In this document: positions 7,210-7,767 of the stretch, in pieces
Layout of the letters: every line of letters begins with the position of its first letter
Position numbering within the stretch: the first letter of the stretch is position 1
Origin: CAYMRB01 sp964392615
Lineage (GTDB): Bacteria; Planctomycetota; UBA8108
Direction: 5' to 3'
Assembly (NCBI GenBank): GCA_964392615.1
Contig: CAYMRB010000464.1
Coordinates: forward strand, 1-7,767
DNA length: 7,767 nucleotides
Position numbers and translations under genes: made by a program
Notes under the pieces: generated by a model
Database searches by the model: none
What the model saw: the letters and a program-made list of their open reading frames with translations, nothing else
Told to the model about the DNA's origin: nothing

Positions 7210-7755
7210 ATGCTTCGCACCATCACCGCATGCGTCGGCATCGTCGTGGTGTCGTTCGGCGCGCAGGCGGAATGCGCTCCCATGACGCTGTCGCTCGTGG
7301 GAGTCAATAACAGTTCCGTGTCGGCGTCCGCCACGTTTGCCTACTCGGCGATCGACTCGACATCCGCCACGATCTCGATCAGCCTCACGAACACCTCGAC
7401 GGTAACCTCGAGCCTGACGGGCCTCGCCTTCAACGCACCGTCGGCGGTGACCGGCGTGACGTCCCTCGTCGGCCCCGCGGGCTGGTCCGCCGAGTTCGAT
7501 CCCGACGGCATCAACACGCCGGGCGACCTCGGCAGCTTCGACCTCGCCGCGCTGACCGGCCCGAACTTCAACGGCGGCAAGGTGGCGTACGGCATCGCCA
7601 TGGGAGGGACGGGCCTCTTCTCGATCGGCATCAGTGGAGTCAATCTCGATCAGCTCGACGAGCTGAGCTTCCTGTCGCTCGTCTCGGCGCTGCACAACGC
7701 CAACACGGACCCTGTAGCGCACCCGGTTGCTTGGACAAGGGACTGCGTGTATTGA
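7210..7755 (+). CDS. Small secreted Ser/Thr-rich beta protein, function unknown
   Basis: This 181-residue protein has a signal peptide at residues 1-20 (ITACVGIVVVSFGAQA|EC). The mature part is rich in Ser, Thr, Gly, Ala and Asn, with alternating hydrophobic residues (SATISISLTNTST, LTGLAFNAPSAVTGV), which suggests a beta-sandwich. It then has a Gly/Asp/Asn-rich stretch (about 90-125) and LDQLDELSFLSLVSALHNAN (147-166). The style resembles exported proteins of PEP-CTERM-rich bacteria, but there is no PEP motif, C-terminal membrane helix or basic tail. The last dozen residues (HPVAWTRDCVY) differ in character from the rest, so the reading frame may be altered or interrupted near 7720. The stop lies 12 bases from the window edge, so this cannot be settled here. 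Nothing in the sequence allows a specific function. Confidence 0.7.
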   Translation: MLRTITACVGIVVVSFGAQAECAPMTLSLVGVNNSSVSASATFAYSAIDSTSATISISLTNTSTVTSSLTGLAFNAPSAVTGVTSLVGPAGWSAEFDPDGINTPGDLGSFDLAALTGPNFNGGKVAYGIAMGGTGLFSIGISGVNLDQLDELSFLSLVSALHNANTDPVAHPVAWTRDCVY

Positions 7756-7767
7756 TTCGCGACGAAG

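Noticed and set aside
1..7767. Search for a defence, mobile or CRISPR system
   Set aside because: I found no nuclease, helicase, transposase, integrase, reverse transcriptase, repeat-spacer pattern or tRNA. The five genes read as ordinary envelope, lipid and carbohydrate functions.

Overview
The window is a GC-rich bacterial chromosomal segment (about two thirds G+C by eye) with five protein-coding genes: two on the plus strand at the edges and three on the minus strand in the middle. I see no RNA gene, CRISPR array, transposase, integrase, phage gene or toxin-antitoxin module. Three of the five products carry Sec-type signal peptides. The set (an exported S41-type protein with an Ig-like domain, an exported GH141-like beta-helix protein, and a low-complexity secreted beta protein like those of PEP-CTERM-rich bacteria) would suit a Planctomycetota or related environmental lineage. 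That placement is an inference from style, not from a marker gene.

Layout. 1-116: upstream region with an extended -10-like promoter and a good ribosome binding site. 117-1445 (+): secreted S41-family peptidase-like protein with an N-terminal Ig-like domain. 1446-1598: convergent intergenic gap with no convincing terminator. 1599-3977 (-): large secreted right-handed beta-helix protein, probably a glycoside hydrolase of the GH141 type, with a helical TPR-like N-terminus. 3978-4178: intergenic, with two weak inverted repeats. 4179-5618 (-): cardiolipin synthase (cls) with two membrane helices and two intact HKD motifs. 5619-5751: gap holding a strong interrupted palindrome just upstream of cls. 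5752 to about 6831 (-): HAD-superfamily phosphatase-like protein whose motifs occur in a permuted order. 6832-7209: divergent intergenic region with two short palindromes. 7210-7755 (+): small secreted beta-rich protein of unknown function, ending close to the window edge.

How the genes may work together. The HAD-like gene lies directly upstream of cls on the same strand and could be co-transcribed with it, which would hint at a role around phosphorylated lipid precursors; this is weak inference. The beta-helix enzyme probably acts on complex polysaccharide outside the cytoplasm. The S41-like protein is an independent envelope protein.

No obvious new defence or mobile system is present. The observation most worth following is the HAD-like gene: all four catalytic motifs are visible, but the motif III/IV block precedes the motif I/II block, as expected for a circular permutation or for a fusion of two partial HAD domains.
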